NCBI RefSeq assembly: GCF_000162575.1
Contig: NZ_CM000776.2
Location: forward strand, 66,950-130,949
Reading direction: 5' to 3'
Length of the DNA stretch: 64,000 nt
DNA from: Helicobacter canadensis MIT 98-5491
GTDB lineage: Bacteria > Campylobacterota > Campylobacteria > Campylobacterales > Helicobacteraceae
In this document: positions 1 through 9,460 of the stretch, one piece after another
How the letters are laid out: each line of letters opens with the position of its first letter
Position numbering within the stretch: position 1 is the stretch's first letter
The notes under the pieces: model-generated
The model's input: the letters and a program-made list of their open reading frames with translations, nothing else
What the model was told of the DNA's origin: nothing
Database searches by the model: none
Translations under genes and position numbers: made by a program

Positions 1-1510
1 TCTTTAATGTATTTGCAAATTTTATTTCACTATAGGGATTATTAATTCTAGCTATTCTTCCACCTAGAGCCATATCATTAGAGATATTTATAGCACCATT
101 TACAGAACTACTATTATTTAGAGTATCTATGCTACTTTTTGCACTTTCTCTTACATCTTTAAAGAAGTTTTTATTTGTGATTGCACCTATACCTACACTA
201 GCATTAATATTAGAGTTAATCAAACTATCAAAGATACCTTGTGCTTCGTTTAGGTTGCCGGAAGATTTTAGGGAAGTTACTGCACCACCTATATTTTTAT
301 TTACATCTAAAAGTAAAGCTGCGTGCATTTCTGTATTTTTTATACCATTTAGTTTATCTACTAGCTCTCCTGCTAGGGCTTTATCGCTTTGTGCTATGCC
401 TGTGCCTACTACATCAATAAAATCTTTACCGCTAATCTGCCCATTTTGATCTGTAGGGATTGCACTTTCAATGGCAGTTTTTTGTGCGGTGATGAGTGTG
501 ATAGCTTCATCTATCCTTGCTTTTTCAGCTTCATCTATAGTGTTTGCTTTTTGGTTATTTAGCTCTATTAGCATATCATTTCTAGTTTTTACTTCTTCTT
601 CTAGAATCTTTGCAAGGTTTCTAGCATCTTCTGTGGTGGTAATATCCGTAGATAGTCTTTTTTCATCTTCGCTTAAATCCAAACTCGCTTCATAAAGATT
701 CTCGCTTACTACTCTATCAATCTCATAAGTGGCAATACCATCAATACTTTGTGTGCCTAAGAGTTCTTTTAAGGTAACTAAATATTGTAAATTCACTTTA
801 TTATTTCCGCTAAGTGTGATTTTGCTATCACTTCTTATCAGTTCATAATCACTAAAAGCTAAACTAGAAAGGCTTTGTGCGATGACTCTAAAAGTAGAGT
901 TTATAAGGCTTACATCGCCACTTACATGTAAAAGTCCGCCTTTTCTATTTGAATCAGCGATTGTAAAATAACCATAATTTGAATTAAGAGTACCATCAAT
1001 ACTCAAAGAACCATTTGCACCCCAAATTTTATATACTTCTAGGCTACCACCACCTTGATCGCTTCCGCTTATAGTTACATTTCCATTGATATAAGAAGGG
1101 CTTTGTGCGAGCAAGTTTCCATCAGTTTTAATCTCTACATCTGCATTAATTGTATAAGAATGGTTTGCACTTTGGAATTCAACATCTGATTCTCCAAAAT
1201 AGCTGTCATCTTCACCCATTCCATCACCGATTATGAATTTAGTGCCATTGTATGTAATATCCTTAATGTTTAGCCCTAAACCCCCTTGATCTTGTGGGCT
1301 GGTTAGAGATAGAGAGTCAAAGTTAAAAGTTAGATTATCGTTTTTGTATTGTTCTTTTAGCGCCCATTTTCCACTGCCCTCGCTACTTTCTTCAAAATAA
1401 GTTTGAAAGTCATTAGCGCTATTTAGGGTGTAATCTGCTCCAAATGCACTCATACTCCCTAAAATTCCTAAACCCAATATTGCTCTTGATGCAATAAGAG
1501 ATAATTTCAT
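1..1510 (-). CDS. Autotransporter outer-membrane protein, 5' part (runs off the window)
   Basis: Read on the minus strand from ATG at 1510, the frame stays open for 503 codons to the window edge. It begins with a signal peptide (MKLSLIASRAILGLGILGSMSAFGA, cleaved near residue 25). A beta-helix-like passenger rich in Asn, Ser and Gly follows, with phrases such as 'NGNVTISGSD' and 'DGTLNSNYG'. Next comes a charged helical stretch (about residues 280-350). The last visible residues (NISNDMALGGRIARINNPYS) resemble the linker just before the beta-barrel of VacA-like Helicobacter autotransporters. The barrel itself lies outside the window. A ribosome site (AAGGAG) sits 6 nt before the ATG, and a 14-nt G tract (coding strand) lies about 40 nt upstream. 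The family assignment rests on the overall pattern. The passenger function is unknown, with adhesin or toxin-like roles possible. Confidence 0.8.
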   Translation of the reverse strand, partial: MKLSLIASRAILGLGILGSMSAFGADYTLNSANDFQTYFEESSEGSGKWALKEQYKNDNLTFNFDSLSLTSPQDQGGLGLNIKDITYNGTKFIIGDGMGEDDSYFGESDVEFQSANHSYTINADVEIKTDGNLLAQSPSYINGNVTISGSDQGGGSLEVYKIWGANGSLSIDGTLNSNYGYFTIADSNRKGGLLHVSGDVSLINSTFRVIAQSLSSLAFSDYELIRSDSKITLSGNNKVNLQYLVTLKELLGTQSIDGIATYEIDRVVSENLYEASLDLSEDEKRLSTDITTTEDARNLAKILEEEVKTRNDMLIELNNQKANTIDEAEKARIDEAITLITAQKTAIESAIPTDQNGQISGKDFIDVVGTGIAQSDKALAGELVDKLNGIKNTEMHAALLLDVNKNIGGAVTSLKSSGNLNEAQGIFDSLINSNINASVGIGAITNKNFFKDVRESAKSSIDTLNNSSSVNGAINISNDMALGGRIARINNPYSEIKFANTLK

Positions 1511-1549
1511 TCTTACTCCTTAAAAATTTAAAATAAACTTGTTATTTTG

Positions 1550-1563
1550 CCCCCCCCCCCCCC
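1550..1563. repeat. Homopolymeric C14 (G14 on the coding strand) upstream of the autotransporter
   Basis: There are fourteen consecutive C residues 40-53 nt upstream of the autotransporter ATG, with no coding sequence around them. On the gene's strand an AT-rich element (TATTTTAAAT) lies between the tract and the ribosome site and could be the -10. The tract would then fall in the -35/spacer region. Length changes by slipped-strand mispairing would alter promoter strength; this is an inference from how such tracts act in other Helicobacter genes. Confidence 0.85.
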
Positions 1564-1703
1564 TTATTTTTTACTTAAATATGATTTCATTAAAGATAAT
1601 AAGGGTGATTTGGTGCTTTTTTAGAAAATTTGAATTTAGTGGTATGACAATAATTTAAGAGAGAATTCCAAAGAATAGAAGCTTAGAGTTTAGGAAACTA
1701 TGC

Positions 1704-1709
1704 TATAAT
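1704..1709 (+). promoter_or_regulatory. Extended -10 promoter for the leuD-leuB operon
   Basis: TATAAT preceded by TGC lies 39 nt before the ATG at 1748. The extended -10 without a clear -35 is the usual vegetative promoter form in Campylobacterota. Confidence 0.6.
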
Positions 1710-1747
1710 AATGGGCTTTTTAAAATGCTAAAACACAAGGATAAGCG

Positions 1748-1966
1748 ATGACAATTATTTCACAAGATAGTCAAGAAGTTTTGGTGGAACATTGTAAAAT
1801 TGCTAGTGCGGAAAATTTAATTTTAGGTATTGAACACTCATTATTAAGTGCAGATGTAGAGCCACAAAGAGTTTTCTTTTTGAAAGTTCCTCCCGAGTTT
1901 AAAAAGAAACTTTATAGCAAAGATTGGTATTGGAATGGCACAAAATTAGAAGTTTATGAAGATTAA
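1748..1966 (+). CDS. Hypothetical 72-residue protein upstream of leuD
   Basis: This is a short acidic protein with no signal peptide or membrane segment. I do not recognise a family. It contains a central 'VEPQRVFFLKVPPEFKKKLYSKDWYWNG' type stretch, rich in aromatic and basic residues, and ends in Glu-Asp. It is the first gene after the extended -10 at 1704, and leuD begins 9 nt after its stop, so the two are almost surely co-transcribed. AGGAT lies just before the ATG. Its position suggests a link to the leucine pathway, but nothing in the sequence shows a role. Its length and codon use look like a real gene. Confidence 0.7.
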   Translation: MTIISQDSQEVLVEHCKIASAENLILGIEHSLLSADVEPQRVFFLKVPPEFKKKLYSKDWYWNGTKLEVYED

Positions 1967-1975
1967 GGAGAAAAG

Positions 1976-2461
1976 ATGCAAGGCAAAGCTTGGAAGTTTG
2001 GAGATAATATTGATACAGATTTAATCATCGCAGCGCGTTATTTAAACACTAGTGATGAAAAAGTTTTAGCATCACATTTAATGGAGGATGCAAGGGCGGA
2101 TTTTGTAAGCCTAATTGGTAAGGGAGATATTATTGTGGCTGGAGAGAATTTTGGCTGTGGTTCTAGTAGGGAGCATGCACCTGTAGCAATTAAAGCAGCA
2201 GGGATTGCCGCAGTGATTGCTAAGAGCTATGCGAGAATCTTTTATCGCAATGCCTTTAATACAGGGCTTCCGATTCTAGAGATTAAAGAAACTGATTCTA
2301 TTTGTGAAGGGGATGTGTTAGAAATTGATTTGCAAGGGGGTGTGATTAAAAACATTACTCAAAATACACAATATCATTTCACTCCTATTCCGCCCTTTAT
2401 GCTTGAGCTTTTAGAAGCTGGAGGATTAATTCCCTATGCAAAATCTCAAAAAGGAAAATAA
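1976..2461 (+). CDS. leuD: 3-isopropylmalate dehydratase small subunit
   Basis: LeuD is the swivel domain of isopropylmalate isomerase. With the iron-sulfur subunit LeuC it interconverts 2- and 3-isopropylmalate in cytoplasmic leucine synthesis. The 161-residue length fits the short bacterial/archaeal-type LeuD. NIDTDLI (residues 11-17) and [10 protein letters not shown] (58-67), the substrate-binding loop of the family, are intact. AAGGAG lies 5 nt before the ATG. leuB follows directly. leuC is not next to it and is not in this window, so the isomerase partner must be encoded elsewhere. Confidence 0.95.
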   Translation: MQGKAWKFGDNIDTDLIIAARYLNTSDEKVLASHLMEDARADFVSLIGKGDIIVAGENFGCGSSREHAPVAIKAAGIAAVIAKSYARIFYRNAFNTGLPILEIKETDSICEGDVLEIDLQGGVIKNITQNTQYHFTPIPPFMLELLEAGGLIPYAKSQKGK

Positions 2462-2462
2462 A

Positions 2463-3524
2463 TTGAAAAATTACAAAATTGCTGTTATTAAGGGAGATGG
2501 AATCGGTCCTGAAATTATTAATGAAGCCCTTAAGGTTTTAAAAGTTGTTGCAGAGAAATTTGAATTTGGCTTGGAGTTTGAAGATTATTTGATGGGTGGA
2601 ATCGCTTATGATTTAACAAAGAATCCTTTGCCTGATGAGACTATTGAAGGGTGTCTTAAGGCAGATGCCACGCTTTTTGGGGCAATTGGTGGTGAAAAGT
2701 GGGATAATTTACCTAGAGAATTACGCCCAGAGAGTGGTTTATTGCGGTTACGCAAAAGCTTGGAAGTATTTGCAAACTTCCGTCCTGCAAAAGTTTATGA
2801 TGAGCTAATTGAAGCAAGCACTCTGAAGCCTGAAGTGGTGCGTGGAGTGGATATTTTGGTAGTGCGAGAATTGATTGGCGGAATCTACTTTGGCACTCCA
2901 AAAGGACGCGATAAAGATCGTGGATTTAATACAATGGTCTATAGCGTTGATGAAGTCAAAAGAATCGCTCATATTGCCTTTGAAGCTGCCCAAAAGAGAA
3001 ACAAAAAAGTCTGCTCTGTGGATAAGGCAAATGTGCTCGATGTTAGCCAATTATGGCGAGAAGTGGTGAGTGAAGTGGCAAAAGAATATCCTAGTGTGGA
3101 ATTAAGCCATATGTATGTTGATAATGCAGCGATGCAGCTTATTCGCAATCCTAAGCAATTTGATGTGATTTTAACGGGGAATCTTTTTGGAGATATTTTG
3201 AGCGATGAAGCTAGTATGCTAAGCGGATCTATCGGGCTTTTGCCTTCTGCTTCTCTTGGCACAAAAGCGGCAATTTATGAACCAATTCACGGAAGTGCGC
3301 CAGATATTGCAGGAATGGGGATTGCAAATCCAATTGCAACAATAGCGAGTGCTAGCATGCTCTTGCGATATTCTTTGGGTGAGATTAAGGCTGCTGATGC
3401 TATTGACAATGCAATTCATTTGGCATTAAAAGAAGGGTATCGCACTAAAGATATTGCAGAATTTGGTGCAAAAGAAATTTGCACTACAGAACAAATGGGA
3501 AGTATTATTGCAGGAAAAATTTAG
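2463..3524 (+). CDS. leuB: 3-isopropylmalate dehydrogenase
   Basis: LeuB oxidises and decarboxylates 3-isopropylmalate with NAD+ in the third step of leucine synthesis. The protein opens with [17 protein letters not shown], the family N-terminus. It also carries the substrate and metal sites ([22 protein letters not shown]) and the NAD-binding GSAPDIAG. I chose the TTG at 2463, two bases after the leuD stop codon and 9 nt after AAGGA, because translation then starts at the family's usual position. An in-frame ATG at 2436 inside leuD would add nine residues. The 3' end overlaps the convergent thiE by 4 nt. Confidence 0.93.
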   Translation: MKNYKIAVIKGDGIGPEIINEALKVLKVVAEKFEFGLEFEDYLMGGIAYDLTKNPLPDETIEGCLKADATLFGAIGGEKWDNLPRELRPESGLLRLRKSLEVFANFRPAKVYDELIEASTLKPEVVRGVDILVVRELIGGIYFGTPKGRDKDRGFNTMVYSVDEVKRIAHIAFEAAQKRNKKVCSVDKANVLDVSQLWREVVSEVAKEYPSVELSHMYVDNAAMQLIRNPKQFDVILTGNLFGDILSDEASMLSGSIGLLPSASLGTKAAIYEPIHGSAPDIAGMGIANPIATIASASMLLRYSLGEIKAADAIDNAIHLALKEGYRTKDIAEFGAKEICTTEQMGSIIAGKI

Positions 3525-4087
3525 CTGTTTAAAAAATAGCGAATAGAAGCAAAACTACAAAAAGGAATTTGGGAGATTTCCAAAATTTCTTTTTGACTGA
3601 TAATTCCTCCTAATGCAAAAATTTCTGCCTTGTAACAATTAAGATCAAGTCTCTTTAAAAAATCAACTCCTAGAGGTTGTCCTTTGTTGGGTGTTTGGAA
3701 AATTGGGCTAATGGTGATTCCATTTGCCCCATAAGAATCAGCCTCTTTTATCTCTTGCTCATTGTGCGCACTAAAAAAAACTAAAGGAAGCTTTTGTTTG
3801 GCATTACTAATTTGATGCATCTGTTTGCTATTGCAATGCAATCCATCAAAGCCATATTGCAATGCCATATCAAAGTGAGAATTTAAAAGGCTTGGGATTT
3901 GATAGCTTTGATTGAGTTTTAAAAAAACTTCAAAGAGTTTTGGGTTTGGGGATTCTTTATCACGATAACAGGCAAAAGAAATAGCTTGAGAATCGAGGAT
4001 ATTTTTATAGAAATCATAAAATTTTAAGGGAGAATTTGGATAGAGATTAGGATCGGTGATGAGGTAAGCTTTAATGTGCTTCCTCAC
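3521..4087 (-). CDS. thiE: Thiamine phosphate synthase / TenI family protein
   Basis: This 188-residue TIM-barrel protein belongs to the ThiE/TenI family. ThiE joins hydroxymethylpyrimidine diphosphate to thiazole phosphate. The YRDKE motif (residues 41-45) matches the family's 'QLRDK'. SAHNEQE (106-112) matches the 'SxHSxEE' loop, and [18 protein letters not shown] (123-140) matches the phosphate loop. 'LHCNSKQM' stands where ThiE has 'HLGQxD', which is a weaker match, so a TenI-like or diverged role is possible. It overlaps the start of atpB by 17 nt and is probably read with it. Confidence 0.7.
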   Translation of the reverse strand: MRKHIKAYLITDPNLYPNSPLKFYDFYKNILDSQAISFACYRDKESPNPKLFEVFLKLNQSYQIPSLLNSHFDMALQYGFDGLHCNSKQMHQISNAKQKLPLVFFSAHNEQEIKEADSYGANGITISPIFQTPNKGQPLGVDFLKRLDLNCYKAEIFALGGIISQKEILEISQIPFCSFASIRYFLNS

Positions 4088-4751
4088 TTGCTAAAACTGC
4101 ACCGGCTAAAAAGACATAGGTTAGAATCATAAAAATAAAAGCTTGTAAAAATGCCATAAAAGTCAAAATCAAGAAAGCAGGTAATGGTGCAACCCAAGGA
4201 GCCAACATAAGCATAACAAGTAAGAACATATCATCTCCTTTGATATTTCCAAAAAGACGGAAAGAAAGAGAAACAATTCTTGAGCAATGGGAGATTATTT
4301 CAATAGGAAACATTAGGGGTGCAAGGGCTTTTACTGGTCCTGCAAAATGTGCAAAGTATTTGGCAATTCCAAAAGTGCGAATCCCTTCAAAATTGTAATA
4401 AACAAAGACAACTAATGCAAGTGTAAGAGTGAAGCTAAGGCTTGATGAAGGTGCTTCAAAACCTGGAATAATACCAATTGCATTGGCTAGAAATACAAAT
4501 AAAGCTAGGGTAGCAGTTAAAGGTAAGTATTGTCGTGCTTTTTCTTCACCAATGACATCTTTTGCCATAAAGATAACACCACCCAAAAAGGTTTCAAAAA
4601 CATTTTGGATAGTCCCTGGAACAACTTGCATCCTTGAAGTAGCAAGTTTCGCTAAAATAACCGCGATAATAGCTACAAGCACCACATGAAACGCAATGAT
4701 AAAATCGTGATTATGATTAATTAGCCCCGCAAATGTGAAAATTGAATTCAT
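4071..4751 (-). CDS. atpB: ATP synthase F0 subunit a
   Basis: Subunit a forms the proton half-channels beside the c-ring in the inner membrane. The 226 residues hold several membrane helices. The essential arginine is in SLSFRLFGN (R165), followed by a long hydrophobic C-terminal hairpin. In Campylobacterota the membrane subunits are often scattered: here atpB stands apart from the F1 genes, with thiE overlapping its end, and atpE lies about 20 kb away. AAGGGAG lies 7 nt before the ATG. Confidence 0.95.
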   Translation of the reverse strand: MNSIFTFAGLINHNHDFIIAFHVVLVAIIAVILAKLATSRMQVVPGTIQNVFETFLGGVIFMAKDVIGEEKARQYLPLTATLALFVFLANAIGIIPGFEAPSSSLSFTLTLALVVFVYYNFEGIRTFGIAKYFAHFAGPVKALAPLMFPIEIISHCSRIVSLSFRLFGNIKGDDMFLLVMLMLAPWVAPLPAFLILTFMAFLQAFIFMILTYVFLAGAVLASEEAH

Positions 4752-4813
4752 AAAATGTCTCCCTTAGAATTTATAAAGTCTATAATTATGCCAAAAATAA
4801 TTTTAATAAAAAA

Positions 4814-5284
4814 TTAACCTTTTTTATAAACTTTAGTTTTGAGTAGCAAATCGTGTAAGGCACTTCTATCTTTTCTCCACAATGGCATTAAAATGCCAAT
4901 AATGGTAACTCCAGAAACTAAAAAAAGAAAGAATCGTAAAAGTGCAAAAAAGAAAGTAATGGGTTGATTATTCTCTCGCTTTACCCATAAATCATAGGCT
5001 TTTTTACCGAGGGTTTGACCTTTGAATGCCATTAATAAAGCCACAATCAAACCATAAATTAATACCGCAACAAAAGGACCCCAATTTGATTCTCGAAACT
5101 CTTTTGCACTTCCTATGACAACATAGGTTAAGAAGTATAAAAGGGGTAAATAAATCATAAAAGTGTCAATCACTTGGGCTTTGCCTCTTTCCCAAAAAGT
5201 AGCGTAATTAGAATCTTCTTGCAAAGACAAAGAGATATTTGGGGAGATATTTTGTTTCTTTATATTTCTCCAGCGTTTTGACAT
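4814..5284 (-). CDS. RDD family membrane protein
   Basis: This 156-residue protein has three predicted membrane segments (about residues 43-60, 70-90 and 110-132). The RDD hallmarks are Arg-Gly near 'WERGKAQVIDTFM' (the Asp in the first helix) and GQTLGKKAYDLWV before the last helix. The function of RDD proteins is poorly defined, and transport or sodium export has been suggested for some. It lies 16 nt after pyrE in the same direction, so it ends the secG-frr-pyrE run. Confidence 0.8.
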   Translation of the reverse strand: MSKRWRNIKKQNISPNISLSLQEDSNYATFWERGKAQVIDTFMIYLPLLYFLTYVVIGSAKEFRESNWGPFVAVLIYGLIVALLMAFKGQTLGKKAYDLWVKRENNQPITFFFALLRFFLFLVSGVTIIGILMPLWRKDRSALHDLLLKTKVYKKG

Positions 5285-5299
5285 AGGGGAGCTTAGAAT

Positions 5300-5911
5300 C
5301 TAATTGCCACGACTTCCGGGTTTAATTGCTTTGCTACCTTGTTGGCACAAAGGGCATTGACTTGGCTCATAGGTTTCAAAGACAAAATCTTCTAACGCAA
5401 AGAGTGGGAGATTAGAATCTAATTTGCATTCTTTAGAATCAAAGGTATTTGGACTTTGGTAGCGGTTGCAGATTCCACGATTAGCAAGGGCGGCATAGCC
5501 GACAACTTCAGCGCCAAGGCTTTCAACTTCCTTGGCACATTCCATTGCAGAACCGCCTGTGGTGATAATGTCTTCACACACAAGAATCTTTTCATTTTTT
5601 TTGATTTCAAATCCGCGTCTTAGAGTCATCACCCCATTAACGCGTTCTGTAAAAATAAATCGCACTCCCAATGCTCTTGCAAGCTCATATCCAGCGAGAA
5701 TCCCGCCAAGTGCAGGGGAGCAAACACAATCGACTTTAATTTGCGATTCTTGAATGATTTTTGCAAGTGCTTTTGCTAATTCTTCTGCGGTTTTTGGATT
5801 TTCTAAAACCTTAGCAGACTGCAGATAAAAGGGCGAATGCTTACCGCTACTAAGCAAAAAATGCCCCTCTAAAAGTGCGTTTGAATTTTTGTAAATTTGA
5901 GTAATATCCAT
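5300..5911 (-). CDS. pyrE: Orotate phosphoribosyltransferase
   Basis: PyrE converts orotate and PRPP to orotidine 5'-phosphate in pyrimidine synthesis. The PRPP-binding motif [14 protein letters not shown] (about residues 109-122) is intact, as is the N-terminal [12 protein letters not shown] substrate loop. The 203 residues fit the family. A C-terminal CPLCQQG pair of cysteines is seen in related epsilon proteins and may bind metal. It lies 12 nt downstream of frr. Confidence 0.95.
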   Translation of the reverse strand: MDITQIYKNSNALLEGHFLLSSGKHSPFYLQSAKVLENPKTAEELAKALAKIIQESQIKVDCVCSPALGGILAGYELARALGVRFIFTERVNGVMTLRRGFEIKKNEKILVCEDIITTGGSAMECAKEVESLGAEVVGYAALANRGICNRYQSPNTFDSKECKLDSNLPLFALEDFVFETYEPSQCPLCQQGSKAIKPGSRGN

Positions 5912-5923
5912 TGCTTCTCCTTG

Positions 5924-6484
5924 CTAGATTTTTAGCAATTCCTCTTCTTTGTGCTTGACAAGTTCATCGATTTTTTTAACCGCGTTGTCAGTCAATTTTT
6001 GAATCTCTTCTTGTCCTTTTTTGGATTCATCTTCGCTAACAACTTTATCTTTTTCAAGCTTTTTGACTTTGTCATTAGAATCTTTGCGGATATTTCTAAT
6101 TGCAATTTTGGCTTTTTCTCCGATATTTTTAGCTTCTTTAGCGATTTCTTTTCTTTGCTCACTTGTCATTGGGGGGAAAAAGAGTTTGATAGTTTCGCCA
6201 TCGTTGTTTGGATTTACTCCAATATTGGCTTCTTGAATTGCTCTTTCTATTTCCTTAAGTAAATTTTTTTCCCAAGGCGTGATGACAATCGTGCTAGCAT
6301 CTTGTGCGATAACAGAGCCAATTTGATTGAGTGGTGTGGGCGTGTCATAATAGCTAATGCGAATATGATCTAGAATTGCTACAGAAACTTTTCCACTTCT
6401 TAAAGTGCTAAATTCCTTTTTCATTGATTCAATGCTTTTATTCATTGATTCTTGGGTGTGATTGTAAATTTCTTGCAAACTCAT
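5924..6484 (-). CDS. frr: Ribosome recycling factor
   Basis: RRF, with EF-G, splits the post-termination ribosome. The 186 residues match the family: [15 protein letters not shown] (about 26-40) at the start of the three-helix bundle, then [15 protein letters not shown], then the long C-terminal helix with [14 protein letters not shown]. The start codon immediately abuts the secG stop (secG ends at 6485), so the two are translationally linked. Confidence 0.97.
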   Translation of the reverse strand: MSLQEIYNHTQESMNKSIESMKKEFSTLRSGKVSVAILDHIRISYYDTPTPLNQIGSVIAQDASTIVITPWEKNLLKEIERAIQEANIGVNPNNDGETIKLFFPPMTSEQRKEIAKEAKNIGEKAKIAIRNIRKDSNDKVKKLEKDKVVSEDESKKGQEEIQKLTDNAVKKIDELVKHKEEELLKI

Positions 6485-6832
6485 CTATTGTCCTTGTTGA
6501 TTAGGTTGGGTGTCTGATTGTGGTGCAACAGGAGCAGTAGGAACTGCTGGTGTAGCGGGTGTAGGATTGGCTGGAATTTCTACATTATCAAGAATTGAAC
6601 TTTGAGAATCTTTGGTATAGAAATAGCCCAATGCGATTGTATTTACCACAAATAAGAATCCAAGAACAAAAGTAGTCTTAGCCAAGAATCCTGCTGGACC
6701 TTTCGCACCAAAAAGACTTTCATTACTTCCGCTATATGCTCCAAGTCCGATGCTAGAGCTTTTTTGTAAAAGCACTATAATGGTAATAATAACCGCTAAA
6801 ACAAATTGAATAATCAATAAAATTCCACTCAT
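6485..6832 (-). CDS. secG: Protein-export membrane protein SecG
   Basis: SecG is the small stimulatory subunit of the SecYEG translocon. From the ATG at 6832 (GAAGGG just upstream) the protein has 115 residues. TM1 (about 3-21) is followed by the conserved LLQKSSSIGLGAYSG loop and FGAKGPAGFLAKTT, then TM2 (about 50-72). A Pro/Thr/Gln-rich tail ends the protein, as is common in this class. An upstream in-frame ATG at 6865 lacks a ribosome site. Confidence 0.92.
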   Translation of the reverse strand: MSGILLIIQFVLAVIITIIVLLQKSSSIGLGAYSGSNESLFGAKGPAGFLAKTTFVLGFLFVVNTIALGYFYTKDSQSSILDNVEIPANPTPATPAVPTAPVAPQSDTQPNQQGQ

Positions 6833-6985
6833 ACTTTCCCTTCTAAAAATAAAAAAATTATTCACATTTTACCCAAAACATACTTAAATAAAATAAAACT
6901 TTAGCGAGAGTCTTGCATAATTGCTTCAAGTAGAATAGAATATGTTTTTTAAAATATGGTATTGAATTTTAATGAAGGATTTAAA

Positions 6986-8899
6986 ATGGCTTTTTCAAAT
7001 CTCTCTAAGGTTTTGGCAAAATATTTTAAGGGAGAGCAGGGCGAGAGTTATGTGTGTGATTCTATTGCTTCACTTCTAAGGGATAAAAGCGATAGGGAAA
7101 ACTACTATCTTATTCCTAAAGCAAAATTAGGGTTTGCTGAAAATATTTTTGAAATAGATTTGCTCTTGTTGCATCCGACTTTGGGGATTTTTGTTGTTGA
7201 AGTAAAAAACTGGGATTCTTTAGAATTGATTAAAAAACACTCCCCTTATGATCAGGCAAATAAATATAGAAATCTAATTTTGTCTATTTTGAAAGAAAAT
7301 TTTGGAGATTGTCCTATTCCTATTAATGTTGAGATGCGTGTTATCTTTCCATCCATTTCTAAAAGCGATGCAGAAGAATTCTTTTTGCGACACTCTTATG
7401 ATGCAAATATGCAACCCTTAACATTTTTTAAAGAAGATTTGCAAAACAAAGAATCTTTTGGTCGTTTCTTTAAATCCACTAGTATCAATGTGCCCAATAA
7501 AAAAGATTTTCTTAAAATCACCTCTTTGTTTGTTTCTGCCAAAGATTCCAAAAGCAATCAAATAATCCCAATAATCACAAAAGATGAAGTGGTCTTTTTT
7601 GATCATAAGCAACTAGGGATTATGAATGGCTACAAAGATGGCTTTAGAATCATTCGCGGTGTTGCAGGAACTGGCAAAACGATTATATTGACTAATTTTG
7701 TAGCACAGCGATTGAAAAAAGATAGCAGTGAGTGCTTTTTGATTTTATGTTTCAATAACAACTTAGAAAATGCCATTAAAACAAGTTTTGGAGAAAATTA
7801 TGATTCCAAACAAATTAAAATTATTTCAATTATGGCTTTTTTAAGGGAGATTAGCTTTGATTTTAGTAAAGTGGGAATTAGAGTGCAAAGCACAAAAGAG
7901 ATTGAAGCTACACCTATTTCTAAGCAATATGAAATTTTTGAAAGTGATGAGGCACTAGAAGAGTTTAAGCTAAAACTGCAAAATTATCTTAAAAGATATC
8001 CTGTGGATTATATGCTGTGTGATGAAACGCAAGATATGCCAGAGGGCTTTATGCGAATCTTATATGAAGAGATTAAAGATTGTATTTTCTTTATTGATGA
8101 AGCACAAAGATTCTATTCTTATTCTATGGAGAATATCGCACAAGTTTTTCATCATCCAAAATTTGAAAAAATCTCTATGCAAGGGCGCGTTAAGAATCTT
8201 AAAAATGTCTATAGGACACCATCAAATATTGCTGTGTGTGCCTTTAAAATACTTAATAAAGACAAAAAGCTAAATGAATACTATAAAAAATCTTTTTATT
8301 TGAAAAGTAATTTTACAAGTGATATTAATTGCGTCCTAGAAACAGGCGAAATAAAGGCGCAAAATTTCAATTACAAAGAAAATGATAATTTAAAAAATTT
8401 ATTGAAAAATTTTCCTAGTAATGAAAGCAATATTCTCTTAACCTTTAGCAAAGAAAATGTGAAAGGATTAGAAAATGTCTTGGATTCTATTGGGAGAAAA
8501 GATATAAAAATTATGACTATTCAAGGAATCAAAGGGCTTGAAGCTCAAAATGTCGTGGTTCATGGGTTTGTTGATTTTTTAAATATTACACAAAAATACG
8601 AGCCTGATCTTTTGTATCGCAAGACTTATGTTCTTCTTACACGCGCTAGAGAAAATATTTATTTGGACTTTAGCGGCAAAGGATTCTCTGATGAAGTCAA
8701 TGAAATCTTAAAAATTATTCAAGAAGATTCTAAGCAGGTTGAAGCGCAAAAAGAAAAAGATAGCACAGAATCTAAAGGAACTAGTAAATTCAAACTTGCA
8801 AAGATTTGCCCCATTCTCTCTGGTGCAAAAGATAGTGCGGAGTTTATAGTGGCGGCAAGTGAGATTTTTGCCGTTGTTGCTGGGCTTTGTGCGCTATAG
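6986..8899 (+). CDS. NERD-domain superfamily 1 helicase
   Basis: The N-terminal NERD nuclease-like domain (residues 10-150) shows the Asp...Glu-x-Lys core (EIDLLLLHP...VEVKNW: D58, E72, K74). A UvrD/DUF2075-type ATPase follows, with Walker A GVAGTGKT at 225-232, Walker B MLCDETQD (D346, E347), a motif V-like TIQGIKGLEAQNV near 510-522, and motif VI LTRARENIYL near 551-560. A hydrophobic tail ends the protein. It probably acts on DNA as a nuclease-helicase. The ATG at 6986 has AAGGA 6 nt upstream, while the ATG at 6956 adds ten residues without a site. It stands alone between secG and msrQ. Defence or repair are both possible; context does not decide. Confidence 0.85.
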   Translation: MAFSNLSKVLAKYFKGEQGESYVCDSIASLLRDKSDRENYYLIPKAKLGFAENIFEIDLLLLHPTLGIFVVEVKNWDSLELIKKHSPYDQANKYRNLILSILKENFGDCPIPINVEMRVIFPSISKSDAEEFFLRHSYDANMQPLTFFKEDLQNKESFGRFFKSTSINVPNKKDFLKITSLFVSAKDSKSNQIIPIITKDEVVFFDHKQLGIMNGYKDGFRIIRGVAGTGKTIILTNFVAQRLKKDSSECFLILCFNNNLENAIKTSFGENYDSKQIKIISIMAFLREISFDFSKVGIRVQSTKEIEATPISKQYEIFESDEALEEFKLKLQNYLKRYPVDYMLCDETQDMPEGFMRILYEEIKDCIFFIDEAQRFYSYSMENIAQVFHHPKFEKISMQGRVKNLKNVYRTPSNIAVCAFKILNKDKKLNEYYKKSFYLKSNFTSDINCVLETGEIKAQNFNYKENDNLKNLLKNFPSNESNILLTFSKENVKGLENVLDSIGRKDIKIMTIQGIKGLEAQNVVVHGFVDFLNITQKYEPDLLYRKTYVLLTRARENIYLDFSGKGFSDEVNEILKIIQEDSKQVEAQKEKDSTESKGTSKFKLAKICPILSGAKDSAEFIVAASEIFAVVAGLCAL

Positions 8900-8917
8900 G
8901 GCGTTGCAAAACAAAGC

Positions 8918-9460
8918 CTAACTAACCTTTGGTGCTTTTAGGTGTTTGTAGATTTTTAGGCTAAGTGCACACAAAGTAGCAATAAGTAGCACATAATGGA
9001 GAGTACTTAGAATCTTTTGCTGAGTAAGAATATGCAAAAGCGCAAGTAAGATTGCTAGATAAACTAAAAAATACATTTTAAAGCGCCTAAAAAGATTTGC
9101 CAAAGAAGCACAAAAGATAAATAAGCTTATTAAAAAGCCAATACTTCCTAAAATTAAAGAATTTTCTGCAAGAATCTTTTGAAGCATTAGTTGAATATCT
9201 AAGTTAAAATCCAAATAAGCAAAAATGAGAAAATGCCAACTCATCGCAACAAAGGCTAATAAGCCAAGCAATCGACCATAGAGATGTGGTAGCCAAAGCC
9301 CAACAAAAAGCAATGCAAAGGCAAAATATCCCGTATAGAGATAGAGGGCTTCAAAGGAGAAATAAATGCCATAGAGAATCTGATTTTCTATGGATAAGAT
9401 TCCATAATATCCAAGGCAAAATAAGGCTAAAAGCGCGATGGATTCAATAATGATTCGCAT
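8918..9460 (-). CDS. msrQ: MsrQ-like haem membrane subunit
   Basis: This 180-residue, six-helix membrane protein starts on the base where msrP ends, so they form an operon. MsrQ passes electrons from the quinone pool to MsrP. The histidines in 'WLPHLYGRL', 'SWHFLIFAYLD' and 'ALLHILTQ' sit in the positions expected for b-haem ligands of the ferric-reductase-like fold. The overall sequence is diverged from proteobacterial MsrQ, so the name rests partly on the neighbour. Confidence 0.8.
   Translation of the reverse strand: MRIIIESIALLALFCLGYYGILSIENQILYGIYFSFEALYLYTGYFAFALLFVGLWLPHLYGRLLGLLAFVAMSWHFLIFAYLDFNLDIQLMLQKILAENSLILGSIGFLISLFIFCASLANLFRRFKMYFLVYLAILLALLHILTQQKILSTLHYVLLIATLCALSLKIYKHLKAPKVS

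Noticed and set aside
471-695. Plus-strand open frames inside the partial autotransporter (also 129-449)
   Set aside because: They run antisense to the long minus-strand frame, with no ribosome sites and Ser/Phe-rich low complexity.
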